Shown: positions 1 through 7,784 of the stretch, piece by piece
Layout of the letters: the number at the start of each line of letters is the position of its first letter
Numbering within the stretch: the stretch's first letter is position 1
Assembly (NCBI RefSeq): GCF_000802225.1
Contig: NZ_JTDI01000008.1
Location: 1 to 64,000, forward strand
Source: Novosphingobium malaysiense
Lineage (GTDB): Bacteria > Pseudomonadota > Alphaproteobacteria > Sphingomonadales > Sphingomonadaceae
DNA length: 64,000 bases
Direction of reading: 5' to 3'
The notes under the pieces: generated by a model
Seen by the model: the letters and a program-made list of their open reading frames with translations, nothing else
The model's database searches: none
What the model was told of the DNA's origin: nothing
Translations under genes and position numbers: made by a program

Positions 1-337
1 CCCGCAGGGCACTTTCGCCAGCAAGGTCGAGATCGACGGCGACAGCGTTTCGGTCACCCGCGAGGTCGACGGCGGTCTCGAGACCGTGAAGCTCGCCATG
101 CCGGCGATCGTCACCACCGACCTGCGCCTCAACGAGCCGCGCTACGCTTCGCTGCCCAACATCATGAAGGCGAAGAAGAAGCCGCTCGATACCAAGGCCC
201 CCGCCGATTACGGCGTCGAAACCGCACCGCGCCTCAAGACCCTCAAGGTCTCCGAGCCGCCGGTGCGTCAGGCCGGCATCAAGGTCGAGGACGTTGACGC
301 CCTCGTCGCCAAGCTCAAGGAAATGGGAGTCGCCTGA
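1..337 (+). CDS. etfB: Electron transfer flavoprotein beta subunit, C-terminal part (5' end outside window)
   Basis: The reading frame is open from base 2 to the TGA at 335-337, giving the last 111 codons of a protein that is normally about 250 residues. The segment LAMPAIVTTDLRLNEPRYAS followed by NIMKAKKKPL is the characteristic C-terminal half of ETF beta, where AMP is bound and the recognition loop meets the partner dehydrogenase. ETF takes electrons from acyl-CoA dehydrogenases in the cytoplasm and hands them to ETF:ubiquinone oxidoreductase. The stop overlaps the etfA start by one base (TGATG), so the two are translationally coupled. Four ACAD genes in this window would need such an acceptor, but ETF is also housekeeping, so its link to the cluster is inference. 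Confidence 0.95.
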   Translation, partial: PQGTFASKVEIDGDSVSVTREVDGGLETVKLAMPAIVTTDLRLNEPRYASLPNIMKAKKKPLDTKAPADYGVETAPRLKTLKVSEPPVRQAGIKVEDVDALVAKLKEMGVA

Positions 338-1266
338 TGAAGACGCTCGTTTGGGTCGAACACGACAACGCGTCCCTCAAGGACGCCACTCTCGCCACCG
401 TCACCGCCGCTTCGAAGCTCGGTGAAGTACACCTGCTGGTCGCCGGTTCGGGCTGCCGCGCCGTGGCGGACGCCGCCGCGCAGATCGCCGGCGTGGGCAA
501 GGTTCACCTCGCCGACGATGCCGCCTACGAACACGGTCTGGCCGAAAACGTCGCGCCGCTGATCGCCGATCTCATGGGCCATCACGACGCGTTCCTGGCT
601 CCGGCCACCACCACCGGCAAGAACATCGCCCCGCGCGTCGCCGCATTGCTCGACGTCATGCAGATCTCGGACATCATCTCGGTCGAGGGCGAAAAGACCT
701 TCACCCGTCCGATCTATGCCGGCAACGCGATCGCCACCGTCGAATCGAGCGATGCCAAGCTGGTGATCACCGTGCGCGGTACCGCGTTCGAAAAGGCAGC
801 CGCCAGCGGCGGTTCAGCCACGGTCGAGGATGTCGCCGGTGCGGGTGACGCGGGTCTGTCCAGCTTCGTCGGCGCCGAAATCGCCGAGAGCGAGCGTCCG
901 GAACTGACCAGCGCGAAGATCATCGTCTCGGGGGGCCGCGCCCTCAAGGACGGCCCGACCTTCGAAGAGTACATCATGCCGCTCGCCGACAAGCTCGGCG
1001 CTGGCGTCGGCGCCAGCCGCGCCGCAGTGGACGCAGGCTACGTGCCCAACGACTACCAGGTCGGCCAGACCGGCAAGATCGTCGCCCCGGAAGTCTACAT
1101 TGCCATCGGCATCTCGGGCGCGATCCAGCACCTTGCCGGCATGAAGGACTCCAAGACCATCATCGCCATCAACAAGGACGAGGACGCCCCGATCTTCCAG
1201 GTCGCAGACATCGGCCTCGTGGCGGACCTCTTCAACGCCGTGCCGGAGCTTACCAGCAAGCTCTGA
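337..1266 (+). CDS. etfA: Electron transfer flavoprotein alpha subunit
   Basis: A 309-residue protein, the normal ETF alpha length. The N-terminal half (starting MKTLVWVEHDN) is the ETF Rossmann-like domain. The C-terminal half carries the FAD-binding signature, with GQTGKIVAPEVYIAIGISGA near residues 246-266 followed by QHLAGM and IAINKDEDAPIF. The ATG overlaps the etfB stop by one base. With EtfB it forms the soluble FAD/AMP heterodimer that reoxidises acyl-CoA dehydrogenases. The gene is closed by a strong hairpin at 1301-1330, so etfBA is a separate transcription unit from the minus-strand catabolic operon that converges on it. Confidence 0.97.
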   Translation: MKTLVWVEHDNASLKDATLATVTAASKLGEVHLLVAGSGCRAVADAAAQIAGVGKVHLADDAAYEHGLAENVAPLIADLMGHHDAFLAPATTTGKNIAPRVAALLDVMQISDIISVEGEKTFTRPIYAGNAIATVESSDAKLVITVRGTAFEKAAASGGSATVEDVAGAGDAGLSSFVGAEIAESERPELTSAKIIVSGGRALKDGPTFEEYIMPLADKLGAGVGASRAAVDAGYVPNDYQVGQTGKIVAPEVYIAIGISGAIQHLAGMKDSKTIIAINKDEDAPIFQVADIGLVADLFNAVPELTSKL

Positions 1267-1300
1267 GGCACTGAGCCCGGCGGGTCGCGCCGGACCGATA

Positions 1301-1340
1301 CGCCCCCGGGAGTATACAATCCCGGGGGCGTTTGCTTTTA
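1301..1340 (+). terminator. Rho-independent terminator after etfBA
   Basis: An 11-bp perfect GC-rich stem (CGCCCCCGGGA at 1301-1311 with its complement at 1320-1330) encloses an 8-base loop and is followed by TTTGCTTTT. It sits 34 bases after the etfA stop and before the end of a converging gene, so it may also stop the opposite transcript. Confidence 0.9.
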
Positions 1341-1420
1341 GCGGCTGATAGCCCGTGCGCTACGCACCGTCCGTTCGTGGCGGAGTCAGCCGAGACGCCT
1401 TGGTCCAGCGCCAGCGCGTT

Positions 1421-2125
1421 TCAGGTAACGGCCCAGCCCCCGGCAAACGGGAAGGTCTGGCCGACGAAGAAATTGCTGTCCTGCGAAGCCAGGAACAGGG
1501 CCAGCGCTGCCTGCTCCTCGCCGCGGGCCAAACGCCCGGCGGGCACCACCTTCTCCACCCATGTGCGCACCTGCGGGTCTTCCGCGCTTTCCTCGCTGAA
1601 GCCGCCAATGGTGAAGTGCTGGGCAATGGCGTTTATCTGGATATTGTGCGGCGCGACTTCGGTACCGACCGCACGCACATAGGCATTCTGCGCCCCACGT
1701 GCCGCGCAGTAGGCTCCGAGCAGCGGTGAGCCGCGCAACGGGGACGCGCTGGTAACGACGATGATCTTGCCCGCACGGCGTTCGATCATCTGGGGCAAGA
1801 CTGCGGAAACGAAGCGCATCGTCGGATGGACGATGAGATCGAACATCTGCTGCCAGTGTTCCTCGCCCTGCTCATGAGCCGGCGTGCGCAAGTGGTCGCG
1901 CAGTTCTTCGTGACCGCCCGGAAGATTGACGACGAGAATATCGACGTGCCCGGCGGCATCGACGACCGACGCAGGCTGCGACGGATCATCGCGATAATCC
2001 CCGCGATGTTCGATGACGTCTGCGCCCGCAGCCCGGAACTTCTTCGCAATGGCGGGCCCCATGTAGTTGCCCGCAGCGGTGATCAGGGCCCGACGGCCGG
2101 CAAGGATATCAAGGCTTGTGGTCAT
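1421..2125 (-). CDS. SDR-family protein with altered catalytic lysine
   Basis: A 234-residue short-chain dehydrogenase/reductase. The nucleotide-binding glycine motif is degenerate (TAAGNYMG, residues 16-23, instead of TGxxxGxG), and the usual NNAG is replaced by NLPGG at 67-71. The active-site strand has TSAS at 125-128 and Y139-C-A-A-R143, so the catalytic YxxxK has become YxxxR. The fold is clearly SDR, but activity as a normal NAD(P)H oxidoreductase is doubtful; the deviations may mark a divergent subfamily. It is the last gene of a five-gene minus-strand operon, and its start overlaps the stop of the VOC gene by four bases (ATGA). The operon context suggests a role on a CoA-thioester or its product. 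Confidence 0.85.
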   Translation of the reverse strand: MTTSLDILAGRRALITAAGNYMGPAIAKKFRAAGADVIEHRGDYRDDPSQPASVVDAAGHVDILVVNLPGGHEELRDHLRTPAHEQGEEHWQQMFDLIVHPTMRFVSAVLPQMIERRAGKIIVVTSASPLRGSPLLGAYCAARGAQNAYVRAVGTEVAPHNIQINAIAQHFTIGGFSEESAEDPQVRTWVEKVVPAGRLARGEEQAALALFLASQDSNFFVGQTFPFAGGWAVT

Positions 2126-2649
2126 GGGCAGGCAACGTGTCCGGGGGCGGTGGGATCGGCGAGGGCAGCTGCGATCCCTTCGTTGATGCGCTGCGCCAGG
2201 CTTCGTTCGGTCAGCTCCGCGAAATACCCGAACTCCTTGACCGTATCGAGATGGACGAGCGCAGGATGGCCGTCCTTGGTGCGCGTTTCGAGGGGCTGGA
2301 AGCAGACCGGCCAGCGCGCCGGATGCGCCATCACGTCGTCGACCGCATAGCCCAGGTGGAAGATCCCTTCACCGCGCTGTTCAAGCCATTCGCGGGCATT
2401 GCTCTGCCCTTCCCCCGGCGCGACCATTTCGAGCCAGAGATCGCCCCACCGCGCAAAGGCATTGCGGTTGGCGACAATGCCTTCCCATTCGCGGTAGCGC
2501 GCACGGTAATGAGTATCGAGGCGCCAGAACGGGCCGAGACCGAAGAGCTGGCTGTAGCGCGCCATGCCTTCGTCGATGTCCCGCACGACGACGCCGACTT
2601 GATAGAAATCGCCCTCGATAGCGACCGTCGATGGTGCGGGATGTGACAT
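2122..2649 (-). CDS. VOC (glyoxalase/epimerase-like) protein
   Basis: A 175-residue protein with two betaalphabetabetabeta modules typical of the vicinal-oxygen-chelate superfamily: the first begins FYQVGVVVRDIDEGMARY (residues about 15-32), the second contains GEGIFHLGYAVDDVMAH (about 93-109). The length and the spacing of the modules resemble methylmalonyl-CoA epimerase and glyoxalase_4 proteins more than extradiol dioxygenases, which are longer. Such proteins bind a divalent metal and act on enolisable substrates; the reaction here is unknown. It is coupled to the SDR gene by an ATGA overlap and lies 15 bases after the small ACAD gene, so it probably acts on an intermediate made by that pair. 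Confidence 0.85.
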   Translation of the reverse strand: MSHPAPSTVAIEGDFYQVGVVVRDIDEGMARYSQLFGLGPFWRLDTHYRARYREWEGIVANRNAFARWGDLWLEMVAPGEGQSNAREWLEQRGEGIFHLGYAVDDVMAHPARWPVCFQPLETRTKDGHPALVHLDTVKEFGYFAELTERSLAQRINEGIAAALADPTAPGHVACP

Positions 2650-2664
2650 TTTCCTGCTCCTGCC

Positions 2665-3741
2665 TTAGGCGGCGAGGTGGTCTTCCGGCCCGGTGAACCC
2701 GCCGAGTTCCGCCAGTCGTTTGAGCTGCATGTCGGTTCCGCCGAGCAGCATGCCGATCGCCGTCAGGCGGCGGAAGTAGTGGCTCACGATATGCTCTTCG
2801 CTCACGCCGATGCCCCCGTGCAACTGAACGGCGTTCTGCGCCACGAACCGGCCCGTCTTGCCGATCACCGCCTTGACCGCCGCCATGCCGCGCGCGCGTT
2901 CGGCCGCGTCGGGCTCGTTCGACAGGATCGCCGCATAGATCGCGGCGGAGCGCGCCTGTTCGACTTCGACCAGCATCTCGGCAGCCTTGTGCTGCAGCGC
3001 CTGGTTGCTGCCGATCGGCTTGCCGAACTGCTCGCGCGTCTTGAGATATTCAACTGTGCCGTCAAGCGCCGCCTGCATCGCCCCCGTGGCCTCCGCAGCG
3101 AGGAATCCGATGCCGCATTCGATCGCGCGCGCCACGGCCCCGTCGGCCAACCTCTGGGCGTCTTCAAGCGGGACCGAGTCTAGCGACAGGTCGGCAGCGC
3201 CGCCGCCACCGTGCAGCCTGTAAGGGCGCACGGCAAGGCCCCGCGCATCGGCGGGGAGTAACCAAGCCCCCTCGCCTTCCGGGATGACGAAGAGCTGTGC
3301 GGTATCGCCACCAAGAACGACTGTCGCAGAGCCCGAAAGGGTGCTGCCTTCCGTCACGACTTCCGCCCGGTCGGCCAGTGCCGCGATGATCTCACCACCC
3401 ATGATCGGGCCGAGCAGGTCGCCGGCGCCTTCACCGCCGCCCTGCGCAATCGCCTCACCCGCGAGCACGATCGAGCACAAATAGGGTTCGACCACCAGAC
3501 CGCGCCCAAAGGCCTCTCCCACGATCATTGTCTCGACCCCGCCGAGCCCGAGCCCGCCGTGCTCCTCGGAAAATGGCAGCATGGTCAGACCCAGTTCGAC
3601 GAAATCGTTCCAGATCGCCTTGGACCAGCCGCACGGTTCGCTCTGGTAACGTAACCGCTGCTCGAGACCGTAGCGATCGCTGATGAGGCGCTCGACGCTG
3701 TCCTTGAGCATGCGCTGGTCGTCGGAAAGTTCAAAGTCCAT
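2665..3741 (-). CDS. Acyl-CoA dehydrogenase, small-subunit type (PimD-like)
   Basis: A 358-residue acyl-CoA dehydrogenase with the usual order: N-terminal helical domain, central beta domain, and C-terminal helical domain with REQFGKPIGSNQALQHKAAEM and NAVQLHGGIGVSEEHIVSHY. Where medium-chain ACADs have the catalytic YEGT glutamate, this protein has LLGGTDMQLKR, with glycine at the base position, so the base must come from another helix or from a partner subunit. It is paired with a second, slightly longer ACAD 10 bases upstream. That arrangement is known for pimeloyl-CoA dehydrogenase PimC/PimD and for heteromeric steroid side-chain ACADs. Inference: the two form an alpha-beta heteromer that desaturates a bulky acyl-CoA and passes electrons to ETF. 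Confidence 0.92.
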   Translation of the reverse strand: MDFELSDDQRMLKDSVERLISDRYGLEQRLRYQSEPCGWSKAIWNDFVELGLTMLPFSEEHGGLGLGGVETMIVGEAFGRGLVVEPYLCSIVLAGEAIAQGGGEGAGDLLGPIMGGEIIAALADRAEVVTEGSTLSGSATVVLGGDTAQLFVIPEGEGAWLLPADARGLAVRPYRLHGGGGAADLSLDSVPLEDAQRLADGAVARAIECGIGFLAAEATGAMQAALDGTVEYLKTREQFGKPIGSNQALQHKAAEMLVEVEQARSAAIYAAILSNEPDAAERARGMAAVKAVIGKTGRFVAQNAVQLHGGIGVSEEHIVSHYFRRLTAIGMLLGGTDMQLKRLAELGGFTGPEDHLAA

Positions 3742-3751
3742 CGTAGTATGC

Positions 3752-4912
3752 CTAATTCAGACCAAGCAGCGTCTTGGCGACGATGGTCTTTTGCACCTCG
3801 CTCGACCCACCATAGATCGAGGCTGCGCGCAGGATGGAATAGTTGGGCATGATCGTGCCCAGCCATTCCTCATTCTCGGGCCCCAGGGGATCTTCGTCAG
3901 TGCGCTCTTCCAGCGCCTGCCCCCCTGCGGCTTCAAGCAGGAGTTCCGAGGCTGCCTGGCGCAGCTCGACGCCCTTGAGCTTGAGCACGGAGGAACGCGG
4001 ATCGGGCCCGGTCATCTTGCGCTGGGCATCGAGAATGCGCAGCTGCGTGATCTCCAGGATCTTGAGCTCCGCCTCGATCGCGGCCGCCTTGCGCATCACC
4101 GCCTGATCATCGCCGGCAAGGCGCTTGATACGGCGGATCAGGTGCTTGGTCATGCCGATACGGGCAATGCCGGTGCGTTCGTTCGAGAGCAGGAACTTGG
4201 TGACGTCCCAGCCCTTGTTTTCCTCTCCCACGAGGCAGTCGACCGGCACCTTCACCTCGTCGAGGAACACTTCGTTGACTTCGTGGCGGCCGTCTGCCGT
4301 GATGATCGGGCGGATCGTCACGCCCGGCAGACGCAGATCGATGAGCAGGAAGCTGATGCCCATCTGCTTCTTGGGTGCGGAGGGATCGGTGCGGACCAGC
4401 GTGAACATCCAGTCCGCATGGTGCGCCATGCCCTGCCAGATCTTGTGGCCGGACACGACGAAGTGGTCGCCCTCGCGCCGTGCCGAAGTGCGCAGCGCCG
4501 CGAGGTCCGAGCCGGCATTGGGTTCGGAGAAACCCTGGGCCCACCAGATGTCGTTGTTCGCCGTCTTCGTGAGAAAGCGATCCTTCTGCGCGTCCGTCCC
4601 GAACTGGATCAGGACCGGCCCGATCATCGAGACATTGAACGACACCGGCTCGGGAGCCGGTGCCTGATGCAGTTCATCGAGAAAGATATAGCGCTCAACC
4701 GCCGAGAAACCCGGACCTCCGGCATCCTTCGGCCAGGACGGCGTCGCCCAGCCGCGCGCGTTGAGCGTGCGCTGCCAGGCGACAATTTCGTCCTTCGAAG
4801 GAATGCGGCCGTCCGCTACCTTGCGGTGCGTGACGGGATCGAGATTCTCGCGGATGAAGGAACGCACTTCCTTTCGGAAGGCTTCCTCCTCCGCCGTGAA
4901 ACTGAGGTCCAT
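3752..4912 (-). CDS. Acyl-CoA dehydrogenase, large-subunit type (PimC-like)
   Basis: A 386-residue acyl-CoA dehydrogenase. The N-terminal domain has GWATPSWPKDAGGPGFS; the middle domain has the FAD-contact segment WWAQGFSEPNAGSDLA (around 122-137) and GHKIWQGMAHHADW; the C-terminal end has ASIYGGSSEVQKTIVAKTLLG. Glycine replaces the catalytic glutamate of the YEGT position, as in PimC-type large subunits. It lies directly upstream of the small ACAD gene with a 10-base gap and downstream of a crotonase (12-base gap), which fits one beta-oxidation-like module. By known family behaviour, the pair would dehydrogenate a long or cyclic dicarboxyl/alkyl-CoA. The substrate is not readable. Confidence 0.93.
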   Translation of the reverse strand: MDLSFTAEEEAFRKEVRSFIRENLDPVTHRKVADGRIPSKDEIVAWQRTLNARGWATPSWPKDAGGPGFSAVERYIFLDELHQAPAPEPVSFNVSMIGPVLIQFGTDAQKDRFLTKTANNDIWWAQGFSEPNAGSDLAALRTSARREGDHFVVSGHKIWQGMAHHADWMFTLVRTDPSAPKKQMGISFLLIDLRLPGVTIRPIITADGRHEVNEVFLDEVKVPVDCLVGEENKGWDVTKFLLSNERTGIARIGMTKHLIRRIKRLAGDDQAVMRKAAAIEAELKILEITQLRILDAQRKMTGPDPRSSVLKLKGVELRQAASELLLEAAGGQALEERTDEDPLGPENEEWLGTIMPNYSILRAASIYGGSSEVQKTIVAKTLLGLN

Positions 4913-4924
4913 GTCTGCTGGTGC

Positions 4925-5710
4925 TTATTTGCCGGTGAAGACCGGCTTGCGCTTTTCGGCGAAGGCGCGAATGCCTTCCTTGTAGTCTTCCGAGGCGTAG
5001 CAGATCTGGAAAAGTTCCTCGCACCGATCGGTGTCACGCTTGGATTCGTCCTGGGCGTAGGTCCAGAGCGTGTACTTGATGTCTTCGGCCGTCAGCGGCG
5101 CACCGACAGAAATAGTTTTGGTCACCTTCTCGATCCACGGCCAGAACTCCTCGTCGGGCAGAACTCGGCCCACGAGGTGCTTCACGTAGGCTTCGTCGGA
5201 AGAGAGACGCAGGCCCCCGAGCAACATATCCTTGGCCGCGCCATAGCCCATGATGTCGACCATGCGGCGCAGCGAGGAATAGCGGTAGCCGATGCCGATG
5301 TTCATCGCCGGCTGGCCGAACGACGACTTGGCCGAGCAATAGCGCAGATCGCACACAAGCGCGACCGAGACGCCGCCGCCGATGCAGTAACCGTCGATCG
5401 CGGCTACAGTGACCTTCTTGGAACGGTAGATCTTCTGCATCGCGTCTTCGCCGGTCTTGGCGTAACGTTCCTGAGAATCCTTGTCGCCACGCTCCTGCTC
5501 GTACTTACCGACATCCGCACCGGCCACAAATGCCTTGTCGCCTGCACCCGAGAAGACGACGCAACGCACGTCGTCGTCGTTCTCGAACATCTCCATCGCG
5601 TCGCCCATGCCCTGCCACATATCAAGACAGATGGCGTTCATCTTTTCGGGCTTGTTGAAGATAATGTGCCCGACGGCACCGTCCTTGCGGGTCTTGATAT
5701 GTTCGGTCAC
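4925..5710 (-). CDS. Crotonase-family protein lacking both hydratase glutamates
   Basis: A 261-residue crotonase-fold protein, first gene of the operon running to 1421. The oxyanion-hole segments are present: KAFVAGADVGKY (about 60-71) and DGYCIGGGVSVAL (about 106-118). The two glutamates of enoyl-CoA hydratase are missing: GGGCEL reads GGGVSV, and the second, in FGQPE, reads FGQPA. It is therefore unlikely to be a standard hydratase. Crotonases with such changes include isomerases, hydrolases and C-C-bond-cleaving enzymes. The C-terminus ends FAEKRKPVFTGK, the common trimerisation tail. The gene lies 94 bases downstream of the IclR gene, in the same direction. Confidence 0.92.
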   Translation of the reverse strand: MTEHIKTRKDGAVGHIIFNKPEKMNAICLDMWQGMGDAMEMFENDDDVRCVVFSGAGDKAFVAGADVGKYEQERGDKDSQERYAKTGEDAMQKIYRSKKVTVAAIDGYCIGGGVSVALVCDLRYCSAKSSFGQPAMNIGIGYRYSSLRRMVDIMGYGAAKDMLLGGLRLSSDEAYVKHLVGRVLPDEEFWPWIEKVTKTISVGAPLTAEDIKYTLWTYAQDESKRDTDRCEELFQICYASEDYKEGIRAFAEKRKPVFTGK

Positions 5711-5804
5711 TGAAAATTCCTATTTGTGAGCACACGAGACACGACGTCCCGTCTGCGGGCCAGCGATGGCAGGGAGGGCCCCGGCGGCGTGCCGGAGATC
5801 GAAA

Positions 5805-6602
5805 TCAGGCGGCGCTGACGTAGCGGGGCGGTCGTGCGGGGCGGCTATCCCCGCGGGCAACGCGCGGACCGACTTCGCCGGAAATGGCTTGTCGAAGGTG
5901 TCGGATCAATTCTTCCTTGCGATCTTCGATATCCTCGGTCGGACCGACGACACCAAGCGACAGCTGCTCTTCGCCATGGCTTTGCGGAAGCAGTACAGCA
6001 ATCCCCGTCCAGCCAGGCGTCACTTCACCGATGGCCGCACCTTGGCGCGAAACAGCGCGAAGACGATCGGACATGTCGCTCAGCTTCACGTGCTGCTCGG
6101 CGTCGCTTTCCGAATTCAGGCGATGAACCAGCAATCGCAAATCGTCGCTGAACATCGTGGTCAGCAGAGCATGCCCCATCGGTGAGTGCAGAACGTGATG
6201 GCTGGAACCGGTGCCAATTTCTTCCGGCAAATCGCCCACGGTGTGAATATGCTTGAGAGTAACGCCCAGCATGGAACCCAACACCACGCCAAGCCCCGTT
6301 TCCTCGTCGAGCTTGTCCATCATGGAAAGCAGATTCCCGTGGCGGAACAGGGTGGGATGGACCCAGGCGCCGAGCAGTGCCACGCGGCTAGTAGGACGGA
6401 ACAGACGAGCCCCGCGCTCCTTCACCAGATACCCGCGACGAACGAGGCTGCCGAGCAGTTCAGACGTGCTGGACTGCGGTGCCTGCAATTCTCGAGCGAC
6501 CTCCATGACTGTCACGGCCTGGCGGTTGGCATTGAACATCTCGAAGATTTCCAAGACTCGATCCGCAGACTTGATTTTCTTGTCGTGCAGCACCGTCGCC
6601 AT
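5805..6602 (-). CDS. IclR-family transcriptional regulator
   Basis: A 265-residue regulator. Residues about 10-70 form the IclR winged helix-turn-helix (SADRVLEIFEMF, then TVMEVARELQAPQSSTSELLGSLVRRGYL). The remainder is the ligand-binding IclR domain, including GSSHHVLHSPMGHALL and a late EVTPGWTGIAVLLP segment. IclR proteins bind aromatic acids, acyl-CoAs or small acids and control catabolic operons. It is oriented like the crotonase/ACAD operon downstream and faces away from the flavin oxidoreductase gene at 6798, with two AT-rich palindromes in the shared upstream region that could be its operators. Confidence 0.93.
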   Translation of the reverse strand: MATVLHDKKIKSADRVLEIFEMFNANRQAVTVMEVARELQAPQSSTSELLGSLVRRGYLVKERGARLFRPTSRVALLGAWVHPTLFRHGNLLSMMDKLDEETGLGVVLGSMLGVTLKHIHTVGDLPEEIGTGSSHHVLHSPMGHALLTTMFSDDLRLLVHRLNSESDAEQHVKLSDMSDRLRAVSRQGAAIGEVTPGWTGIAVLLPQSHGEEQLSLGVVGPTEDIEDRKEELIRHLRQAISGEVGPRVARGDSRPARPPRYVSAA

Positions 6603-6640
6603 CAGTCTCTCCTCTCATAGCATATTGCATTGCTGTTAGA

Positions 6641-6652
6641 TTGTTATAACAA
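6641..6652. promoter_or_regulatory. 12-bp perfect palindrome in the IclR divergent promoter region
   Basis: TTGTTATAACAA is its own reverse complement. It lies 39 bases upstream of the IclR start in an unusually AT-rich stretch. It is a candidate autoregulatory operator, though it could simply be an AT-rich promoter element. Confidence 0.5.
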
Positions 6653-6694
6653 CTATGATCAATGAGGCAAGCAGCCGCTGAAAAAGTTTATATC

Positions 6695-6711
6695 ACTATA
6701 TTTCATATAGT
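6695..6711. promoter_or_regulatory. Inverted repeat ACTATA-N5-TATAGT
   Basis: Arms at 6695-6700 and 6706-6711 surround TTTCA, 87 bases before the flavin oxidoreductase start. With the palindrome at 6641 it suggests two operators in one divergent intergenic region. IclR-family operators are usually short palindromes, which fits, but the assignment is inference. Confidence 0.45.
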
Positions 6712-6797
6712 TATAGAATATGTTGCAGTGCAATAAGGCGCTCGGGAGGAGAATCGGCCACCCGAAAGCGACTGTTGCGGATCAGGGAAAGGCCTTT

Positions 6798-7784
6798 ATG
6801 AAACTCGCACTTCCAGCCATGAAAAACCGCGTTACCGAGCTACTCGGCATTGCGTACCCGATCATTCAGGGCGGCATGATGTGGTACGGGAAGGCTCCTC
6901 TGGTCTCGGCCGTCTCGAATGCTGGAGGCCTTGGCATTCTCACCGCCCTGACACAGCCGACGCCGGAAGAACTGGCGAAGGAAATAGCACGCACGCGCAA
7001 CCTCACGGACAAGCCGTTCGGGGTGAACCTGACGATCCTGCCTTCGATTTCTCCTCCGCCCTATGCCGAATATCTGGCTGCAGCGCTGGACAGCGGCGTG
7101 CGGATAATAGAGACTGCCGGGACTTCGCCCGGCCCATATCTTCCGGCCATGAAGGCAGCAGGGGCCAAGGTGATCCACAAATGCACGTCGGTGCGTCATG
7201 CGTTGTCCGCCGAGAAGATCGGTGTGGACATCATCTCGATCGACGGTTTCGAATGCGCCGGTCATCCTGGTGAAGACGATGTGGGCGGCCTTGTCCTCAT
7301 CCCGGCTGCAGCGCGGGCGCTTTCCATTCCGGTCGTCGCGTCCGGGGGCATTGGCGACGGCCGCGGCATGGCTGCCGCGCTGGCCATGGGCGCCGAAGGT
7401 ATCAATATGGGGACGCGATTTTGCGCCACCCGGGAAGCGCCGGTCCATGAGGCGATCAAGCAGGCCATGGTCGACGCGAGCGAACGCGACACCACGCTGG
7501 TATTTCGCAGCTATCGCAACACGGGACGCGTCCTGACCAACCCCATTTCGGAGGAAGTGGTCGCCCACGAACGTCAAGGCGCACCGTTCGAGGACATCCG
7601 CCACCTTGCCTCGGGCGCGCGCGGTAAGGCGACGCTCGACAGCGGGGAATTCGCGAATGCGCTTGTCTGGGGCGGACAGGTGGTCGGCCTGATCGACGAC
7701 ATTCCTTCGTGCGCCGAACTTGTGACGCGTATCGTCAGCGACTGCCGCGAACGCCTTAGCACGGCGCAGGCGTATTTCTGCTAG
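6798..7784 (+). CDS. NMO-family flavin oxidoreductase (2-nitropropane dioxygenase-like)
   Basis: About 328 residues from the ATG at 6798, chosen because AGGGAAAGG lies just upstream; an in-frame ATG at 6819 (MKNRVTELLG) is also possible. The protein is an FMN TIM barrel: TELLGIAYPIIQGGMMW at the N-terminus, SNAGGLGIL, then the phosphate-binding VVASGGIGDGRG and MGTRFCAT. The active-site region has FECAGHPGE with the conserved histidine. The family includes nitronate monooxygenases and also IpdC, a flavin reductase of steroid-ring degradation often annotated as 2-nitropropane dioxygenase. In this catabolic setting an acyl-CoA or enone role is more plausible than nitronate detoxification (inference). 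Its stop codon overlaps that of the converging SDR gene. Confidence 0.9.
   Translation: MKLALPAMKNRVTELLGIAYPIIQGGMMWYGKAPLVSAVSNAGGLGILTALTQPTPEELAKEIARTRNLTDKPFGVNLTILPSISPPPYAEYLAAALDSGVRIIETAGTSPGPYLPAMKAAGAKVIHKCTSVRHALSAEKIGVDIISIDGFECAGHPGEDDVGGLVLIPAAARALSIPVVASGGIGDGRGMAAALAMGAEGINMGTRFCATREAPVHEAIKQAMVDASERDTTLVFRSYRNTGRVLTNPISEEVVAHERQGAPFEDIRHLASGARGKATLDSGEFANALVWGGQVVGLIDDIPSCAELVTRIVSDCRERLSTAQAYFC

Noticed and set aside
3683..5713. Long plus-strand open frame (676 codons) over the ACAD/crotonase operon
   Set aside because: It lies antisense to three clearly conserved genes and its translation resembles no protein; high GC keeps antisense frames open.
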